A DNA stretch of 64,000 nt from contig DIXM01000017.1 in assembly GCA_002436025.1 (NCBI GenBank), positions 22,499 through 86,498 on the forward strand. Direction: 5' to 3'. This DNA is from a candidate division Hyd24-12 bacterium UBA6080 (GTDB lineage: Bacteria > Fermentibacterota > Fermentibacteria > Fermentibacterales > JCC-6). Below, one piece after another: positions 61,946 to 64,000 of this stretch (position 1 is its first letter; each line of letters starts with the position of its first letter). Both the position numbers and the translations under genes were made by a program. The notes below the pieces were generated by a model that did not search any database, had not been told where the DNA came from, and saw nothing but the letters and a program-made list of their open reading frames with translations.

Positions 61946-61986
61946 TTCGTTGTGATGCAATCAGTTACCGCAGCAAACTAAGTTAC

Positions 61987-63765
61987 CTAAGTCCGTCCCC
62001 GCTCCTTGTAACTTGTGTGGAGGAGCTTGTGGGACCGGTGGCCGAGGGGTTTTTCCAGGTACTCGGCGTAGATCATCTGGATCTCGGGGTTCTCGTGCGA
62101 CTTCCTGAGGGGAAGCCTCTCGTCCTCGGCGTAGATGGCCTTCATCCTTGCGAGCCTGTGCTCCATGTCGGTGGGGATGGGCTGTCCGCCGCCGCCGATG
62201 CAGCCGCCGGGGCACGCCATGACCTCGATGAAGTGGTAGGTGGCTTCGCCGCTCTCCACCATGCGCATCAGCTTGTCAGCGTTGGCAAGGCCATGAGCGA
62301 TGGCGACCTTGAGTGTGGCTCCCGCCAGGAACTCAAAACCCGCAGCCATCTTCGCAGGCATCGGGATGTCAGCCTCCTTGATGCCTTCCATTCCCCTGAC
62401 CGCGCAGATGTTAAGCCCGGGGAAGGGAACCTCAGAGCCCGTCACGACCTCGTACGCCGTTCGGAGGGCGGCTTCCATGACGCCGCCGGTGGCTCCGAAG
62501 ATGGCGGCCGCGCCAGTGGACTCACCCATGAACCTGTCGAATGGCTCTTCGGGGAGGCGGTCGAACCTGATGCCGGCCATTTTTATCATCCGGGCCAGCT
62601 CACGTGTCGTGAGCACGAAATCAACGTCCTGATAACCGCTGTCCCGCATCTCGGGACGGTCCTTCTCGAACTTCTTGGCGGTGCAGGGCATGATGGAGAC
62701 ACTGACGACCTTCGAGGGGTCGACGCCTTCCTTCTCCGCAAGGTAGGTCTTGGCAAGGGCGCCGAACATCTGCTGGGGGCTTTTGCAGGAGGAGAGGTTG
62801 GGAAGAAGCCCGCTGTGCATGTGCTCGATGAACTTGACCCAGCCCGGCGAGCAGCTCGTAAGCATCGGCAGGGCTACCGGTTCCTTGTCAACAAGGGCCT
62901 TCTTGAGCCGGAAGAGCAGCTCGTGGCCCTCTTCCATGATGGTGAGGTCGGCGCTGAAGTCGGTATCAAGCACCCTGTTGAATCCAAGCCGTCTGAGGGC
63001 CGCCGCCATCTGGCCGGTGTTGTGGTCGGTGGGCAGGCCCAGGGCTTCGCCAATGCCTACCCTGACTGCGGGAGCGGTCTGAACCACGACGAACTTGTCG
63101 GGGTCCTCGATGGCCGCAAGGACCTCGTTGATCTCGCTTCTCTCGTAAAGGGCGCCCGTCGGACAGCGGTTGATGCACTGACCGCACTGGGTGCAGGGAA
63201 CCTCGGAGAGGCCAAGATCCCCGAATGTGCCGATGTAGACGTGGGAGGACCTGTCCATGGGTTTGATGACGGCCACGCTCTGAAGCTCTTCGCAGGTACG
63301 GACGCACCTGGTGCACATTATGCACCGGGACTCGTCCCTGACCACTCCCGGACTGACCTCGATGAAGCTCTCGGGCTTGTCTTCGGTCTGGAACGGGTTG
63401 TCAGTGAGGCAGTACCTTTCGGCAAGGTCCTGAAGTTCGCAGTTCTTGTTGCGAACGCACTCGGGGCAGTTCGAGTTGTGACTGGCCAGGATAAGCTCAA
63501 GTATCGCCTTGCGGGATTTCCTGACCTTGGGGCTGTCCGTGTGAACCACCATGTTGGGCGTAATGGGGGTGATGCACGCCGGCATGAGCGTCCGGGAACC
63601 CTCCACCTCCACGACGCACACCCTGCAGTTGCCCGCAGTGGATATGTCCGGGTGGTGACACAGGGTGGGGATGTCGATGCCGCTCTGGCGGCAGGCTTCA
63701 AGCACCGTGACACCCTCGCGCACCATGATGTCCTTGCCGTTTACCTTAAGATTGATGCCGGGCAT
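61987..63765 (-). CDS. hydA: Group A [FeFe] hydrogenase catalytic subunit (HydA/HndD-type)
   Basis: 592 residues. N-terminal [2Fe-2S] domain with CRQSG, LCHHPDISTAGNCRVC and C near residue 50. Next a His-Cys3 cluster (SHNSNCPECVRNKNCELQ) and two [4Fe-4S] motifs (CIMCTRCVRTCEE, CTQCGQCINRCPTGAL). The H-cluster motifs L1 TSCSPGW (about residue 300), L2 MPCTAKKFE (about 358) and L3 MACPGGCIGGGGQP (about 515) are intact, and the small-subunit-like tail follows. The modular layout and the NuoF-like neighbour fit a multimeric NAD(P)H/ferredoxin-linked, possibly bifurcating (group A3) enzyme. Overlaps the NuoF-like gene stop codon (ATGA). Confidence 0.95.
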   Translation of the reverse strand: MPGINLKVNGKDIMVREGVTVLEACRQSGIDIPTLCHHPDISTAGNCRVCVVEVEGSRTLMPACITPITPNMVVHTDSPKVRKSRKAILELILASHNSNCPECVRNKNCELQDLAERYCLTDNPFQTEDKPESFIEVSPGVVRDESRCIMCTRCVRTCEELQSVAVIKPMDRSSHVYIGTFGDLGLSEVPCTQCGQCINRCPTGALYERSEINEVLAAIEDPDKFVVVQTAPAVRVGIGEALGLPTDHNTGQMAAALRRLGFNRVLDTDFSADLTIMEEGHELLFRLKKALVDKEPVALPMLTSCSPGWVKFIEHMHSGLLPNLSSCKSPQQMFGALAKTYLAEKEGVDPSKVVSVSIMPCTAKKFEKDRPEMRDSGYQDVDFVLTTRELARMIKMAGIRFDRLPEEPFDRFMGESTGAAAIFGATGGVMEAALRTAYEVVTGSEVPFPGLNICAVRGMEGIKEADIPMPAKMAAGFEFLAGATLKVAIAHGLANADKLMRMVESGEATYHFIEVMACPGGCIGGGGQPIPTDMEHRLARMKAIYAEDERLPLRKSHENPEIQMIYAEYLEKPLGHRSHKLLHTSYKERGRT

Positions 63766-64000
63766 CAGGAATCACCCCCCTCGCAATTGCAGTCCTGAGG
63801 AAGTTCGACAAAACCGTTGACCATGTCACGGAAGCAGTTGCCTGCGGTCTGGCCAAGGCCGCATTTGCTGGAAACGGCCATCACATCGCAGAGGTCCATG
63901 AAGGGCTGAAGACACTCCTGACAGCACACATCCCCCTCACGGAGGGCAGTGACTGCGTGGAACAGCCTTGTGCATCCCTCTCGGCAGGGCGTGCACTGTC
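63765..64000 (-). CDS. NuoF/HndC-like subunit, C-terminal part (runs off the right edge)
   Basis: The last 77 residues of a protein whose start lies beyond 64000. It opens with QCTPCREGCTRLFHAV, the [4Fe-4S] binding segment (CxxC...C) of NuoF and of the flavin subunit HydB/HndC. A cysteine-rich tail follows (DVCCQECLQPFMDLC, SKCGLGQTAGNCF, DCNCEGG). Its stop codon overlaps the hydrogenase start by one base (ATGA), so the two subunits are translated together. It would oxidise NAD(P)H for the hydrogenase. Confidence 0.85.
   Translation of the reverse strand, partial: QCTPCREGCTRLFHAVTALREGDVCCQECLQPFMDLCDVMAVSSKCGLGQTAGNCFRDMVNGFVELPQDCNCEGGDS

Noticed and set aside
61810..63798. A 662-codon open frame on the plus strand opposite the [FeFe] hydrogenase
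   Set aside because: It is the antisense of a well-matched hydrogenase, has a low-complexity composition and no ribosome-binding site; long antisense frames are expected in GC-rich DNA.
1..64000. CRISPR arrays, rRNA and tRNA genes
   Set aside because: No regularly spaced repeats were found, no rRNA was recognised, and no convincing tRNA fold was seen in the short intergenic spaces.

Overview
The window is GC-rich (by eye about 60%), densely coding DNA from a rod-shaped, diderm, anaerobic bacterium. The envelope is indicated by the mreBCD-mrdA-rodA cell-shape cluster, many lipoprotein signal peptides, predicted outer-membrane barrels and a LolA/LolB-like lipoprotein. The anaerobic lifestyle is indicated by a group A [FeFe] hydrogenase next to a NuoF-like subunit, a membrane-bound Ehr-type (energy-converting hydrogenase related) complex and a sodium-pumping decarboxylase beta subunit. 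A C25 gingipain-type peptidase and a beta-propeller protein both end in type IX secretion-like (Por) sorting domains. That points to the FCB superphylum, possibly a Fermentibacterota/Hyd24-12-like candidate phylum. The lineage call is inference from gene content, not from a marker phylogeny.

Layout. 1-12.8 kb: end of an unknown gene, a cyclase/STAND-ATPase/TPR signalling protein, an HD phosphohydrolase divergent from a possible papain-fold protein, a Spo0M-like protein, a secreted DUF3160 protein, a DUF5916 outer-membrane protein bracketed by two long palindromic elements, CorA and an M3 oligopeptidase. 12.9-18.8 kb: a glycosyltransferase-like protein, a membrane protein, an SGNH-hydrolase lipoprotein, a GNAT acetyltransferase, an antitoxin followed by a deleted toxin remnant, and three small secreted proteins including a tandem LCCL protein. 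18.8-26.7 kb: a six-gene Hyf/Ehr-like operon headed by an HTH-EIIA regulator. 26.8-31.6 kb: lipoprotein, CDF metal exporter, and a lipoprotein serpin divergent from the C25 peptidase. 31.6-32.9 kb: a two-gene AT-richer cassette (unknown protein plus DUF488). 33.2-36.7 kb: oadB with a 53-residue OadG-like partner, and a second DUF5916 protein. 36.7-52.9 kb: a long leftward block running mreB, mreC, mreD, mrdA, rodA, lgt, comF, a membrane protein, dnaE, a barrel-like protein, an M29 aminopeptidase, a Trm112-like protein, DUF167 and a TPR protein. 53-57 kb: lipoprotein, small helical protein, PHP phosphoesterase, HD phosphohydrolase and ankyrin protein. 57-62 kb: a degenerate hybrid histidine kinase, a variant tyrosine recombinase with its own consensus promoter and terminator, and the beta-propeller protein. 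62-64 kb: the [FeFe] hydrogenase and the C-terminus of its NuoF-like partner.

How the genes fit together. The [FeFe] hydrogenase/NuoF-like pair would handle electrons in the cytoplasm during fermentation. The Ehr-type complex keeps the ferredoxin-like and membrane ion-pumping modules but lacks the Ni-binding cysteines of a true hydrogenase, so its catalytic reaction is unknown. Secreted peptidases, a protease inhibitor, aminopeptidase, oligopeptidase and outer-membrane proteins suggest growth on protein or peptide substrates. No rRNA, tRNA, CRISPR array or complete insertion sequence was recognised. The most unusual items are the Ni-less Ehr operon with its EIIA-type regulator, the paired palindromic elements, the pseudokinase-receiver protein, the recombinase lacking three of six catalytic residues, the orphan OadB/mini-OadG pair and the serpin/gingipain divergent pair.
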